A stretch of DNA of 64,000 bases, from the NCBI GenBank assembly GCA_963966185.1, contig CAWZYM010000188.1:711501-775500 (forward strand), given 5' to 3'. The position numbers were made by a program, and so were the translations under genes. Every line of letters starts with the position of its first letter. The stretch's first letter is position 1. The stretch comes from Rhabditoides inermis (taxonomy: Eukaryota; Nematoda; Chromadorea; Rhabditida; Rhabditidae). Under the pieces are notes generated by a model. It had not been told where the DNA came from. It saw only the letters and a list, made by a program, of their open reading frames with translations, and ran no database searches. Shown here one piece after another: positions 51,701 to 62,085 of this stretch.

Positions 51701-54165
51701 AATCTTCGTGAAACACAATTGTGGCGCACTGGCGCAGTAATGATTGCATTTCGTAATCTCCATACATTTAAAATTCGTGGTGTGTCGTGGCGCTTTACGA
51801 ATCTGGCGATGAAACATATATTTCGTTGTTTTCAGTATTAGGTACTATTAGGTCGTTGAGCTGGCCGGTGTTATCAACAGTCTCTCCCGCTTCTCTCGCA
51901 TTACAACCAGCGCGACAGCGCTGATTGGTTTGTGTTAAGACTAGTCGCGCGCTAGAACCTGCAAAAGGCGACTGAACGAAAGGTCCCTTAGAATCTTTGC
52001 GAGAACAATGTGATGCTGATAGCTCATCTCGATGACGCGCGCGAAATTTGAAAATTTCATTAGCACACGCGTCTGCTAAACGCCACTGTTCCTTTATTCA
52101 CTTCGAAGATGTGTCTTATCGATCGAATCGAAATCATGCAATGAGGTTGTGGGAATATTGATTTCAGTACGGTGTAGTGGGTAGTAGAGACAGGACAAAA
52201 AAGTTGATTGGTCATTCAGTTACACATTCAGAATCTCAGCATCTCAGAATATTTATCTCGAATCAAGTAGCACACATAATGGATTACGGTGGGATACGGT
52301 AAAATACAGTAATACAATGCTTACTGCGAGTTCCAACAACACGGGTTTCGATGGTTCCGTGAATGCGTACGCGTTGTCAGTGATGCTTGTCATTCCCTGC
52401 TTGCGGCTTCTGGTGAAGTTTCGATCTTGGCGGCGGAAGATCCGGGCTTCGCTGTCGTTTCCGCGTAGTTGTCCTCGGTGACATGAATGCATCGCTGGGA
52501 AGAAGTATCGTGGACTTGGAGTGCTGCGTTGGCCCGTATGAATTCGGTGCAAGAAACAGAAGAGGAGAGATACTGACTGAGTGGCTCGAGAGCAACGGTT
52601 GGATCGCCGGAAACACCTACTTCCGGAACCGGACAGGGCGACTCTGGACTTAGGGATCTGCCCAAGGTACTCGCTCTTGTTAGTATTTCGTTTTTATGCG
52701 GAGTCTTGACGGAGTGAGGAGCTGCCGGGCTTTGAACCAGTATGACTTCCGGTCCGACCACCGGATGGTCCGGATGGAGCTGCGAGTCTTCCTGCCCAAG
52801 AGGAAGCCGAAAACGAAAGGAAGATGAAAAACGAACTGGAAAGAATATGGAAAGGAGATTGGAGATTTGTTTTCGAGGACGCCGCTCCCGCGCTTGTCGG
52901 ATGCTACGGTACACTACCGTACTCTGTGCGACGCAGTGAAGGACGCGGAATGGACCACTTCAACATTCACGCCGCCCGATCCGCTCCTGTCAGATGCTAC
53001 TTTGGAGCTGTTCAGGCAAAGGAGACTGCTGCTAGGAAAGGACAACTCGGCTTCCCGCATTTTGCTGACACTGATCAACAAGGGAATTCGGTCTGCCATC
53101 GAGAAGGATTTGGAGAGACGCCACATAGCACTATACCGGAGAGAAAAAAAATCTCTGTGTCTTCGACGCTTCTAAAGCTGCTAATGCGGACTGTGCTCGA
53201 CTACAACCATCATTTTCTTTAAAAAGTACTTGCGTAAAGATATTCACTTTGTCTTAAAGCAACAGTGGCGACTTATTTTCGACTCGGAGTATTATTAAAA
53301 ATCAAATTAACCTAACACATTTCGATTCTGCAACTGCCAAGAATGCAGCTCAAAATTTGAATTTCCCGCCAACGCTTCACTGCAAAAACTGCGGTCGGAG
53401 ACATCAACGGAAATGAACACCGCTCGGTCACTTGCTTATTGGCTTAGTGCATGTGCGCTGCGTTATGGAACCGAGCTCGCTGGTTCTATTCCTGTTCCCG
53501 CCAAATGTTTTGCTCGTGTGAAAATGAGGAGTTGTGGCAGGTTGTGTCAGAAATAAGTCGCCACTGTTCCTTTAACCCAATGCAACAAAAGCACATGCAT
53601 AAAACATAAAACGTTTACAAATACTAACACAAACCTGCGCCACTCTCTCTCTCTCCTAATATTGACGTTATGTATAATTTTTTGTATCCTTATAAGTATA
53701 TCAAATGTTACTTTAACGGTCCGGTATGCGCAGGTTTGTGTTAGTATTTGTAAACGTTTTATGTTTTATGCATGTGCTTTTGTTGCATTGGGTTAAGACA
53801 AAGTGAATCTCTTTACGCAAGTACTTTTTAAAGAAAATTGGTATGTACGATCACGATATGTTTCATTTCCCAAACAAATTATCTATATATAAGATTTTCG
53901 CCATTCGTGAAAGACTCTAATAATTGCTGCAGAAAGTAGAGAAGTAATGTGATATACTCTATTTTCCGGGGCAGATATCTCTACTTGCCGAACACTGCGC
54001 GACTAACACTGTGCGTGGGACAATTGAAAGTGCGTGACTGGCGTGTAAAATATATAGCCGATCCGATTCCAACCCATGCTAAAATCTACATTCTACAATC
54101 ATATCTTCCTCTGGCTCACTCACCGGGAAGATGAGGCAGAGCAGCAGCATGAGACACTTGCACAT
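48650..54165 (-). CDS. UPF0057/Pmp3 small membrane protein, copy D, 65 aa
   Basis: Exons 54165-54124, 48925-48844, 48723-48650. Starts MCKCLMLLLCLIFP, then PLAVLIHSGCDMN and GVIPGVVHAVYVV, ending GANRRY. Exon 1 lies 5.2 kb upstream of exon 2; no closer candidate first exon was seen, and phase and sequence fit. The large intron holds a plus-strand fascin-like gene, LINE and MITE copies and a tRNA-like element, so it seems to have been expanded by insertions. An alternative is that exon 1 belongs to a broken further paralogue. Confidence 0.72.
48735..48780. repeat. (GA)n microsatellite
   Basis: Pure GA tract in the intron between copy D exons 2 and 3. Confidence 0.95.
49315..49337. repeat. GC-rich hairpin, 10-bp stem, 3-nt loop
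   Basis: GAGAGGGCGC, GCA, GCGCCCTCTC, followed by TTTT. It resembles a terminator-like or small-RNA hairpin in shape only. Confidence 0.6.
49901..50337 (+). CDS. fascin-like beta-trefoil protein, partial (5' end unresolved)
   Basis: Exons about 49901-49977, 50026-50124, 50241-50337, in phase across both junctions. The protein reads DWKECVVFKAIHSPGRFLR, then ANPDGKVLLVDKPSEWEKW, NRHGKWLSARDDGS and a stop after WEKFGLENW. The recurring pattern (FLRANPDG.., GKWLSARDDGS..) matches the beta-trefoil fold of fascin-like actin-bundling proteins and their small nematode relatives. No in-frame ATG lies in the first exon. It begins after a 23-base tandem duplication (TTGACAATCAGTAAGAGAAG units), whose AG could act as acceptor, so an upstream exon is probably missing. 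It is nested on the opposite strand in copy D intron 1. Function is inferred from fold only. Confidence 0.65.
50338..50726. other. AT-rich spacer after the beta-trefoil gene
   Basis: Short CTATAAC-type repeats near 50380-50470, and AATAAA at about 50541 that may serve the beta-trefoil gene. No exon was seen. Confidence 0.5.
50727..51142. mobile_element. TTAA MITE related to 53258-53571
   Basis: Left end AGGAACAGTGGCGCATTATT; right end, on the other strand, AGGAACAGTGGCGACTTATT. The right flank is TTAA (51143-51146); the left flank is TTAG, a likely one-base change. About 80 bases before the right end match the copy at 53258-53571 closely (CGCCAAATGTTTTG, GGAGTTGTGGCAG). Confidence 0.85.
51438..51510 (-). 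mobile_element. tRNA-like sequence, probably SINE-derived
   Basis: Minus strand: GCCGCCTTGGTGTAGTGGAT (A box region) and GGGGTTCAGACCCC (T-arm-like), with a 9-base anticodon loop and no matching acceptor 3' strand, so not a functional tRNA as read. Confidence 0.45.
51946..52093. repeat. dispersed repeat R3 plus half-MITE end
   Basis: 51946-52020 resembles 63148-63223 (shared AAAGGTCCCTTAGAATCTT and GAGAACAATGTGATGCTGAT). It is followed at 52081-52093 by CGCCACTGTTCCT then TTTA, the right end of the same MITE family as 50727-51142. No left end was identified. Confidence 0.65.
52244..53215. mobile_element. LINE copy with inverted 5' part
   Basis: 52244-52450 (minus) is the 3' end found at 21190 and 31251. 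Directly adjoining, 52490-53200 (plus) encodes broken pieces of a LINE endonuclease and the linker behind it: RNRRGEILTEWLESNGW, FRSDHRMVRMEL (the SDHR active-site motif) and a following region with DRSLE-type linker composition (LLSDATLELFRQRRLLLGK). Stops and frame changes show it is dead. Two opposite-facing parts of one element type are the pattern made by twin priming. Confidence 0.7.
53212..53838. mobile_element. palindromic element, 111-bp arms, with MITE inserted in left arm
   Basis: Left arm is 53212-53257 plus 53576-53640; right arm is 53728-53838. The arms are nearly perfect reverse complements (for example TAAAAAGTACTTGCGTAAAG and AACACAAACCTGCGC) around an 87-base centre. The left arm is interrupted by the TTAA MITE at 53258-53571. 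Confidence 0.88.
53258..53571. mobile_element. 314-bp TTAA MITE with visible empty site
   Basis: Ends AGCAACAGTGGCGACTTATT and, on the other strand, AGGAACAGTGGCGACTTATT. TTAA lies at 53254-53257 and 53572-53575. The uninterrupted partner arm reads GGGTTAAGACAAAG with one TTAA at 53793-53796, which proves the duplication. Confidence 0.93.
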
Positions 54166-56074
54166 CTTGGCTGGTGGGGCGAGAGCGGACGCTGAAACAG
54201 AGAGGTGAGTGATAGACATTCATCTCTAATTGAAATAATGTGAGAAACGTAACAAAAGTAGAGCGAAAGCAAAGCATGAAAATAACATGAGGGTGCGTGA
54301 GACAGTGGTTACCAGAGTACCAATTCAACGGAGCGACATGGAACCATCAATGTTTGCCGCGACACTTTTATAACAAACATAGCAAGGATAATCAGACATC
54401 GAAGTGATTATCAACGGTGCAACACGGAGCCATCATTGTTTGCCGCGACGCTTTATAACACACCTAGCCAGGTTAGTCACAGGTAGAAAACACAAGAAAC
54501 GTTTTGAATCACACTCGCATCGCACAGAGCACGAATAGAACGGGACACAAAAAGAAGGAATAAAAAAAAGCGTCCGAGAGGTGAAAAGGAACGTCAAATG
54601 GCAAACACTGTCCATTCACTCGCACTCGCCTCACTTTCTCATCCTCACTCCCCTCCCCTTCCTCACTCTCACTCTGCCGCGAGCGATCGATACCATCTGT
54701 TGCACTGTTGCCGACTGCCGGCATAACAACATCAGATATACTATACTCACCGCCCGAATACAATAGTAATTGTAAATCCCCGGTCACCCATGCGATAACA
54801 CAAAGGCGAGGCGACTCCGAAAATGGAATGGACAATCGATACTGTCGAGGCTGAGGCGAGCCTCCTAGGGGTAAGCGTACAGACATCACATGGTCTCCGT
54901 AAACGACGATGAAAACCCGATGACTCACATGTAGCGATCACTATCAACTACTGATGCAGAGTGCAGACAAAGAAGACCTAGTAACCTATCGTAAACGATC
55001 AAAACAAAAGCGACAGTGCACTTCCTACACAATGGCGATAAAACTGAATGTGGGGTGAGCGTGGAAAAGCGACCCAACCCATGGAGAGACGTTTTTCCGC
55101 ATTCATGCTCCCACAAACATGCCAGATGCCAGGCTCCCATGGAAAGAACAAACAACTCGAAAGGGGAAGGAGACATGGCATCGACCGAAAACAAGCGACA
55201 ACGTAAACATGGGACGGAAGTGGAAGATGAACAGGACATCTTGTCGACCTTGACGGAGCAGCGCCCATAATCTACACACTGCATACGAACGAGCGAGTGA
55301 TAAAAAAGAAAAAAAACTGTTTGCTGTTTGGCTCGGCGCCGGTTTTTATGTGACCTCCGATGAGTCATACTGAGTAGTGCACGTATTCGATTCGGTGAAT
55401 TATCAGAAAGACAAGCTGATTACAAAATGGCGCCAGGACGGGGCGTACCGTCAATTGACTGTTGATAAGAACGGAGGAGAAAACGATAAGAAAGAGCTGA
55501 CGATAGAAAACAATCGCCGGAAACTGAAGGTAGGCCATAGCAAGGCGTCGATTGGTAACAAAATCTCGCAGAGAATCTCAAATCGCGCCGATGAAATGAC
55601 GTGTTTTATCGAGAATGCAATATCGGGAATATAAATTACATAACATTGTGCGCGCGCCAAGTCACCAAGACAACCGAAACGTCCGGGTAACTGCGTTCAG
55701 AGGGGGGATATAAAAATACATGCGTCACTACAACATCGAAAACCAACGAAACCCGCGTGATAAATATATTACAGAAGAATAAATTACGGTATATCACAGT
55801 CACCTGCTACGACTATACACGATTATGACCAGTACATACTATTAGTAAGGAAGTGCACATGGAAGGTATTGCTACTCACGCAGTTACATCAAAGGATGAT
55901 GGTGCTTCTCGCAGTTCTCCTACCATGTGCACTTCCTTCCTAATAGCATATACATACTCCACAACGCGTCAATGGTCAAAAGACATGATGTCTAATGCAA
56001 ACGGTCTCTACCGAAGAAGAAGCATATTCAGATATAACAATTCCGGATAATTGATTGATTGATTGATACGATCT
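54166..56074. other. intergenic region
   Basis: Between the first exon of copy D and the stop of sedlin. Several open frames occur on both strands, but none has a recognisable motif or splice pattern. Contains the small palindrome at 55839-55946. Confidence 0.5.
55839..55946. mobile_element. 108-bp palindromic element
   Basis: Arms 55839-55862 and 55923-55946 are inverted repeats (CTATTAGTAAGGAAGTGCAC facing GTGCACTTCCTTCCTAATAG). No coding content. Confidence 0.75.
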
Positions 56075-57108
56075 CTACACGAGGTACTTCCTCCCGTAGA
56101 AGAGCGCCTTCTGGTCGAAGGCGGGCGACTTGACCGGCGAGTCGTGCACGTAGAACGGATTCATCGAGTGCTTGATGTACGTCTCGTACATCTCCTGCAC
56201 AGGGTGAAATATATATATATATATATAGTTGTTGAATAAATTTGTATATTTGAAGTTGTACCGAAATTGTACCGTGAACAAAGCGCATGTTACTGTCACA
56301 TGACATGAAGTGGAATACGTACCTGGAAGAACTGGCGAATGCCCTCGTCGTGCTTGTGCGTGTGCAGCATCAACATGCGAATGCGACCTGAAACCCATTA
56401 ACCCATTATATAATATAGTTTTATTCGTTATGTAATGAAAGGTTGGCAATATGAGAAACAGCACAGTTTCATAATTCAGACTAGATGACTCTGATTTCTT
56501 TAAGTTGGGCTTGCGTTTTGAACACAGTTGAACCGAGAGACATGAAACAAATAAAATAATGTGAAGAACAAAACCAACCGGCCGTGACAAAGGCGGAGAC
56601 GAACCACTCGTTGAACTTGTCGATGAGCTGAAATCGTTGCATTGACATAATACACATGCGTTCAGGAAGATACGAGGCTTACATTGCCTAATACAAAACG
56701 GTAAAATAAGAAAAAAAATTGAATGACCACCTTGAGGTACATCTGTCCGTTGCTGAGCGCCTGCTCGTCAACGAGGTCGAGTGCGGCGTGTGCGATGAAC
56801 TGATTGAGATGCCTGAACAAATAATGAATACAATAAGAGATGTTACCGAGATTAGCATGATGTGGACACAATATAGTTGGCAGGCACGTCAACTCCGTCA
56901 CACACCACTATTTCTCGCATGTAGTTTGAATGAGGTTTGACATCAGAGTCAAGTGTCACCATCAAAGTATGCAATGTGCCAATAATAAATTGTAAACACA
57001 CCTGTTATCGTCGCGCCGCTTCTTGTCGCTCTGCGGGAAGTCCATCTCGAACAGTGGCTGATCGTTGTGGCCCACCATCACGAAGTAGAACTCCTTTTGC
57101 GCAGCCAT
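56075..57108 (-). CDS. sedl-1: TRAPPC2 / sedlin, TRAPP complex subunit, 140 aa
   Basis: Five exons: 57108-57002, 56812-56731, 56627-56579, 56387-56323, 56194-56075. A TTTCAG acceptor lies five bases before the ATG. The 140-residue length is exactly that of the family. The longin-type fold is readable: [73 protein letters not shown] and the conserved C-terminal [24 protein letters not shown]2 is an adaptor subunit of the TRAPP tethering complexes that act in ER-to-Golgi transport. Human SEDL mutations cause a skeletal dysplasia. The gene is divergent from the one at 58298 across a 1.2-kb gap filled by a transposon-like element. The symbol follows the C. elegans orthologue. Confidence 0.95.
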
Positions 57109-57300
57109 CACAACTGAAATGTACGCAATGTACGATGTACTACAATACAATACGACACTAAAAATGAAATGCACGAAACCAACCGGAAATACAAAAATAA
57201 ACAATCGCACCCGAAAATTGTGCGCTCGGATGTAAGTTCTCACCAACACTCACCATGTGCACCACGTTATTGTTCTACACAACGATATTTCGATTAAAAA

Positions 57301-58197
57301 TTTTCAACGGCATCCTGGAAAATTCATCACTTCATCACTTCATCACTTCATCACATGTGATGAAAGCAGCTTGCAAGATGGTTGAAAAAAGTGAAAAAAA
57401 CGAGAAAAAAAACGGAGAAAAAGGACAAAAAAAATGAATTTTTTTTTTTGAAAAAAAGTGAAAAAAAAATCATTTTTGACAAAAATCAAGTGGAGTTTTT
57501 CAAAAAATGAATTTTTGTCAAAAAATGAATTTTTTTCATTTTTTTTGTCCTTTTTCTCCGTTTTTTTTTCTCGTTTTTTTTCACTTTTTTCAACCATCTT
57601 GCAAGCTGCTGAAGTTTCAATTTTCTTTTTTTCCATACTTGAAAACTTGTAGGATGAAAATGATGATGTGCTATTGTAGAATGCTACAACAATATCGTTT
57701 TGTACCAACTGAGCCCTTGCCATACCAACGAAAAATGACGACGTATTGACGACGTCAGGTTACGTTGGTGGATAAGGGTTTGCTTGTGTCCGGCGCGTGT
57801 GCGTCCCTCTAACACGGATGAGGATGAGGAACATGAAATAGAAAGAAAACTTCCCAACTTCCCAGGAACATCGTCCTCTTTCTCTTTTATGTAAATTGAC
57901 AAGATATCTTCCGCTTCTGCCATGTCGCTTTCCACGTCGTTGTGGTTATCGCTATAGAGAAAAGCTAAAACAAGTAAAAAAAACGATAAAAAGTTTACAA
58001 ACAACAAGTTACAAAGTACTTTTTACAAATTAAAAATAAAATAAAAAAATAAAATTGAAACTTCATCACTTCATCACTTCATCACTTCATCACTTCATCA
58101 CTTCATCACTTCATCACTTCATCACTTCATCACTTCATCACTTCATCACATGTGATGAAGTGATGAAGTGATGAATTTTCCAGGACACCATTTTCAA
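57301..58197. mobile_element. ~900-bp inverted-repeat element carrying an ACTTCATC satellite
   Basis: The ends are inverted repeats: TTTTCAACGGCATCCTGGAA with ATTCATCACTTCATCAC at the left, and the reverse complement of 58142-58197 at the right. Beside the right end lie 11 perfect copies of an 8-base unit (58061-58148); four or five copies lie at the left end (57323-57353). Inside is a second palindrome, 57364-57440 against about 57535-57615, of A/T runs bracketed by GCAGCTTGCAAGATGG. No long frame of its own. Confidence 0.8.
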
Positions 58198-58297
58198 CAC
58201 TATTTTCAATTTTATTCGCGCTAGTGCTCTTGTTTATAATAATCTTCGTTTAAATACAAGGATATTCAGTATGTACACCACTTCGCAGCCGAACAGA

Positions 58298-59648
58298 ATG
58301 TTCTGTTTGGCCTGCCACGGCGGGTCCACAATGTGAGTTGCTTGCCGTTCAACGGTTGAATGTGTTCTTCATGTCCAGTGTCGACCTGGTGCGGAACCGC
58401 CGGCAGATCCCCCTGTTCACACTCACCGACCTCATCGTGCACGCCCACGCCGCGCACTCCACCGAACGTGGGTTTGAGGTTCCATACTTTTTTTTCAAGT
58501 CATTGCATTTTGATTTCAGAGTTCATCGTCGAGAAGCTCATCTACGACAGCATCACTACGACGGAGGGCCTGGCGGGTGAGTCCATTTGTTTTAACTGGG
58601 CTATTGAGTTGGTTCTGTTCCCTTGTTTACTTCAGATTCAAATTTCAGATCTGTTCAGCGTGATGCGGCCGTGTGCTGCTGGTTCGACGCTGGGGCTGGT
58701 CGCCGCTCCGCCTCCGCCAGTCGTCTTCCCCTTCCCCGCCACCCCGCCGTCCACTCTCGCCGCCGGATCTGTCTATGCCGGTGAGCGTTCTCGTGCCTTT
58801 CAAACATTCCCTTGATGACGACCACAACGATAGCAGGAACAATACACATGGTAGAGAGGCGGACGACCTTTTTCGCCATTCACTTGATTAAACGCTCGGT
58901 CAAGGGGACAGTTGACAAGCGAGTCCCAGAAAAATAACTGCAAAATATTGATCGGTTATCTTTAGACTCGGTCGGCTCGGCTCCCACCGTGGCTGCTTCC
59001 TTCACCAGCAGTGCGCCCAACAATAACAACTACGATGTTGGCAAGCAGGGTAAGTGTTTCAATATGCCATATTATCTTGTTATAGTAAAATATTATTCTA
59101 CAATTGCTTCCAGAGGTGCCGTTTCCGTTTTCGGCGGGTGGTACATATGCAACGCCGGCGACTACCCATTCCGATCTTCTCGCACCTGCTCCGACTCCGA
59201 CCCCAGCAAGCTCCGTCGCTGTCCTCACCTCACCTACCACGCACCACAATGCGACAAACGGTGCGTGGCTCGTTTTGCTGTTCGTTATGCTATTCTCATT
59301 TGTGTACATGTCCGTCGGTTTCATCGCGCAGCGTATAGGCGGAGGAGGTTCCGCGGCGCCAGCCACGCTGACAGTGCGCGATGCGAGTCGTGTCGTGACG
59401 AGGAACTGCGCGCACTCCACTGCACCTGCTATCGACGCGGTTGGTGCGTCCGCTGCTGCTCCCGCGTCCCAGCCCACTGCTCCCGCACCGTCCAAGGAGG
59501 GTGGGTGATTATTGACGACACGTGGGTACAGTAGTCACTTTAAGAATGGAAGAGATGTATTGGTGTGAGCAAGTTGTATCGCAACGAACAAAGCTCGTTT
59601 GAGTGAGTAGAAGAAGAGGAGGAGGGGAAGAGAGATGAGAGAGGAGAG

Positions 59649-59687
<39 letters not shown>

Positions 59688-60326
59688 TAATTCTTCAGTG
59701 GTAGTTGTTCGCTGGGCGCGCAAGCCGCCGGCGCGCAAGAGGACGGCTGCTGTCAAGCTGGAGAGGGAGGGGGAGAAGACTGGACAGGGGAGCAGGTGGG
59801 TGGGGTGAAATCAGAATATGTATATCAAGTAGCGCATTACAATTATGCAAATTATGAGGTTAGTGGGTCAAGCTGGAGAGGGAGAGGAAGGACAAGACAG
59901 AAGCCGTAATAATTGATTGATTGGTTGATTGCTGGATTGGGAGGTAAATGAATTGATGTATTCCTGTTTCTAGAAGAGGTTAGATGTAGAGTGTATGTGC
60001 AGTATGTTTTGTATCGGTTGATTGATCGATTGATTGACTGCTTACTGGTTGTTTCAGCTGGCGACGCTTCCACCTCCACTGAGCCGACGAGGACTGCGAT
60101 GGAGATCAAGAGTGAGTTGCTGCGACGATTTTCTTTTTATACTTTCTCGCGTTTATACTCTAACGACAGTCGTTGATGTCGTATGCCTCCACAACCAAAA
60201 AAAAAACGAAACCAGCGAAGAGGAAATGATCGCAATATTCTCGAATCAATCTCTCAACTTATTGATGATTCGATTCTCTTTTTAGTGGAGAATCTGGAAG
60301 AATATGCGCGTCGTCTGGGAGAGTAG
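58298..60326 (+). CDS. Ala/Pro/Thr-rich protein of unknown family, 292 aa
   Basis: Eight exons: 58298-58332, 58379-58467, 58520-58576, 58649-58780, 58966-59049, 59114-59500, 60058-60111, 60286-60326; phases agree. A CGCAG acceptor lies ten bases before the ATG. The N-terminal 65 residues look folded and basic (MFCLACHGGSTIVDLVRNRR, IPLFTLTDLIVHAHAAHSTE, FIVEKLIYDSITTTEGLAD). The middle and end are low complexity (Ala, Pro, Thr, Ser), closing with a short charged helix (MENLEEYARRLGE). A hydrophobic stretch (AWLVLLFVMLFSFVYMSVGF) sits inside the large exon. It is either a membrane helix or a retained intron-like segment starting GTGCGT at 59261; removing 59261-59330 would break the frame, so I kept it. 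Not recognised; no function is claimed. Confidence 0.72.
59640..59690. repeat. (GA)n microsatellite
   Basis: GA tract in intron 6 of the gene at 58298. A LINE 3'-end scrap related to 21190-21606 follows at about 59818-59852. Confidence 0.85.
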
Positions 60327-61154
60327 CAGAAGAGAAGGAGGAGAAAAGGGAGAGAGAGAGAGATTCGCCATCTTCATCCGCCTCCCTATCTCGCCTAGTA
60401 TCGGTTCAGTTATTTTGTAGTCGTTGTTTTCACTCTCGTCACTTCTTGGTCTTTCAGATTTGATTTTTGTTAGTCTTGATGTTGCATTTGTTCTGTTATT
60501 GTTTCTTGTTGATAAATGATTATAGATAATTTTTGATCGAAAAGAGACAGACGCAACGAAGTATTGCCTGCGCCATAGCTAAAATATATTGATCTACATA
60601 CCTCGCTTATATATCGAATACGTTGCTCTAATAGTTCACCCGCTAAGGAGTGAAGTGAGATTATTCGATCGATGACGCGAGAACAATTTTTCTTCTGTGC
60701 GCTGAATGGAATCACCGACTAACCACAAATCTCTCCCACCTGTGTGAGTATCATCTATAAGCGGGCATTGAGTTAGTCCAGCCGTCCTTTATTCTTTGTT
60801 TGAACATCTGTGCATCGGCATCCATCTAGTATGGATGTCACTACTAACATTTTGCCATTGCGCAATGACCAGCGAAACGCGACGGTACGTTTCTCGATAC
60901 GTTTCAGTTTTTAACGTTACGTTTCGGATTAAAGTTGATGTTCGTCTATACAAAAATGAGTTCAAAGCGCCTACCTAGCGACGTGTTTCGAAGACATTTG
61001 TAATTCGCTGACGATGCATTGAAAGAGACTGATCACATACTGGTCTATACTGTAACATTCACCATCCAACTGTACGTTTCAGTAAGCTCCATCGGCTGTC
61101 GCAGCAACACTATGATCTCCGACAAATCGCTCATTATGCGCTCATTGAAAACAC
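60327..61154. other. intergenic region
   Basis: No exon seen. A degenerate R2-like stretch lies near 60570-60620. An isolated match to the exon-edge repeat of the secreted protein gene (CCCACCTGTGTGAGTATCAT) lies at about 60737. Confidence 0.5.
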
Positions 61155-61226
61155 GGTTCTATGGTGTAGCGGTTAACACTCTGGACTTTGAATCCAGCAA
61201 CCCGAGTTCGAATCTCGGTTATAGCG
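61155..61226 (+). tRNA. tRNA-Gln(TTG)-like gene, 3' acceptor strand disrupted
   Basis: D arm TGGTGTAGCGGTTAACAC, anticodon stem-loop CTGGA-CTTTGAA-TCCAG (anticodon TTG) and T arm CCGAGTTCGAATCTCGG are all good and match nematode tRNA-Gln closely. The 5' acceptor strand GGTTCTA does not pair with what follows the T arm (TTATAGC). The sequence instead runs straight into the LINE fragment, so this is probably a pseudogene. Confidence 0.65.
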
Positions 61227-62085
61227 ACCAGTCCGTCTTCCTGTTCATCTTCGTTTTGATGGCCGTGTCTCGGAACGCATTGAGTCGTATCGTCATTCTT
61301 ATTGCTCGGTGGTCAGACATGGCGGCGAACTTGTTGATTGTCACCACGTTTTTGATGTATCTCGTTGACCGCACGAAGAACAGATCGTACTCTTTGAATC
61401 CTCCTGATGGGCATCTCCACGTCCACTTCCTTCCGGCTCGATGTTTGAAGAAGCTATTGGCAAGCTTCCACCCATTTGAATTGCAATAGTCGAGCAGCAT
61501 TTCTCCCCTTTCATTTCTCTCCCCGTAGCCGAAGTGTCCGATGGCGGCGTCGTCAGGGTGCAGTCTCTTGCCAAGCTGGCCGTTGAAGTCTCCAGTCCAG
61601 ATAGTGCACGTCTTCATCTTCTTGTAGCGTGGATCGAGTCGTCGGGTCTCGCAGGTGCGAGTTGAGATTCGCCGCACGTCGTCCAGTATCTTGTTGTAGT
61701 CGGTGTCTGGCATCTGGTCGGTGGGCATGTAACAAAGAATGATGCGCAGGATACTCCCTCCCTTGCATAGCTCCAGAACCGCCAGTCGCTCCGAGTGGCA
61801 CTGCGAGTGGGTGATGTAGGGCACGAGTTCGGTTCTGACGAGGAAGGCGACTCCTTGTCTTCTCGAGTGTGCTGATCCGGAACATATCAACAGATGGTTC
61901 GTGTCGCAGAACCGAGCCTGGCTGCTCTCCGTCCAGGTCTCGGTGAGGCACAGCACGTCGAACGAGATAGCAGCGATGGCAGTCTCCAGAGTTCGTTTTC
62001 GGAGATCCCTTCGTATTGAGTTCGCATTGAAGTTAACGATTTTGACTGTATTAGAAACAGTTTGAGTTAGCTCACGGTTTGGCAT
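61219..62085 (-). mobile_element. LINE AP-type endonuclease domain, 288 aa open frame
   Basis: An uninterrupted frame encodes the exonuclease-endonuclease-phosphatase fold of non-LTR retrotransposons: VNFNANSIRR at the N-terminus, CLTETWT (catalytic Glu), WTGDFNGQLG, and MSDHRAIRM near the C-terminus (catalytic Asp-His). YGERNERGEMLLDYCNSNGW is shared in pattern with the dead copy at 52490-53200. The frame stops directly at the tRNA-Gln-like sequence and no reverse transcriptase follows, so only the N-terminal domain is present. Confidence 0.9.

Noticed and set aside
52390..52914. 174-aa minus-strand frame as a host gene
   Set aside because: Its end is the shared LINE C-terminus and the rest is the antisense of the inverted LINE endonuclease part.
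54509..55368. Overlapping frames of 139 and 147 aa on the minus strand
   Set aside because: No recognisable motif, no convincing splice sites, and codon content unlike the neighbouring exons.
59101..59534. Cys/Arg-rich plus-strand frame CESCRDEELRALHCTCYRRG
   Set aside because: It is the shifted frame of the large Ala/Pro-rich exon and joins neither neighbouring exon in phase.
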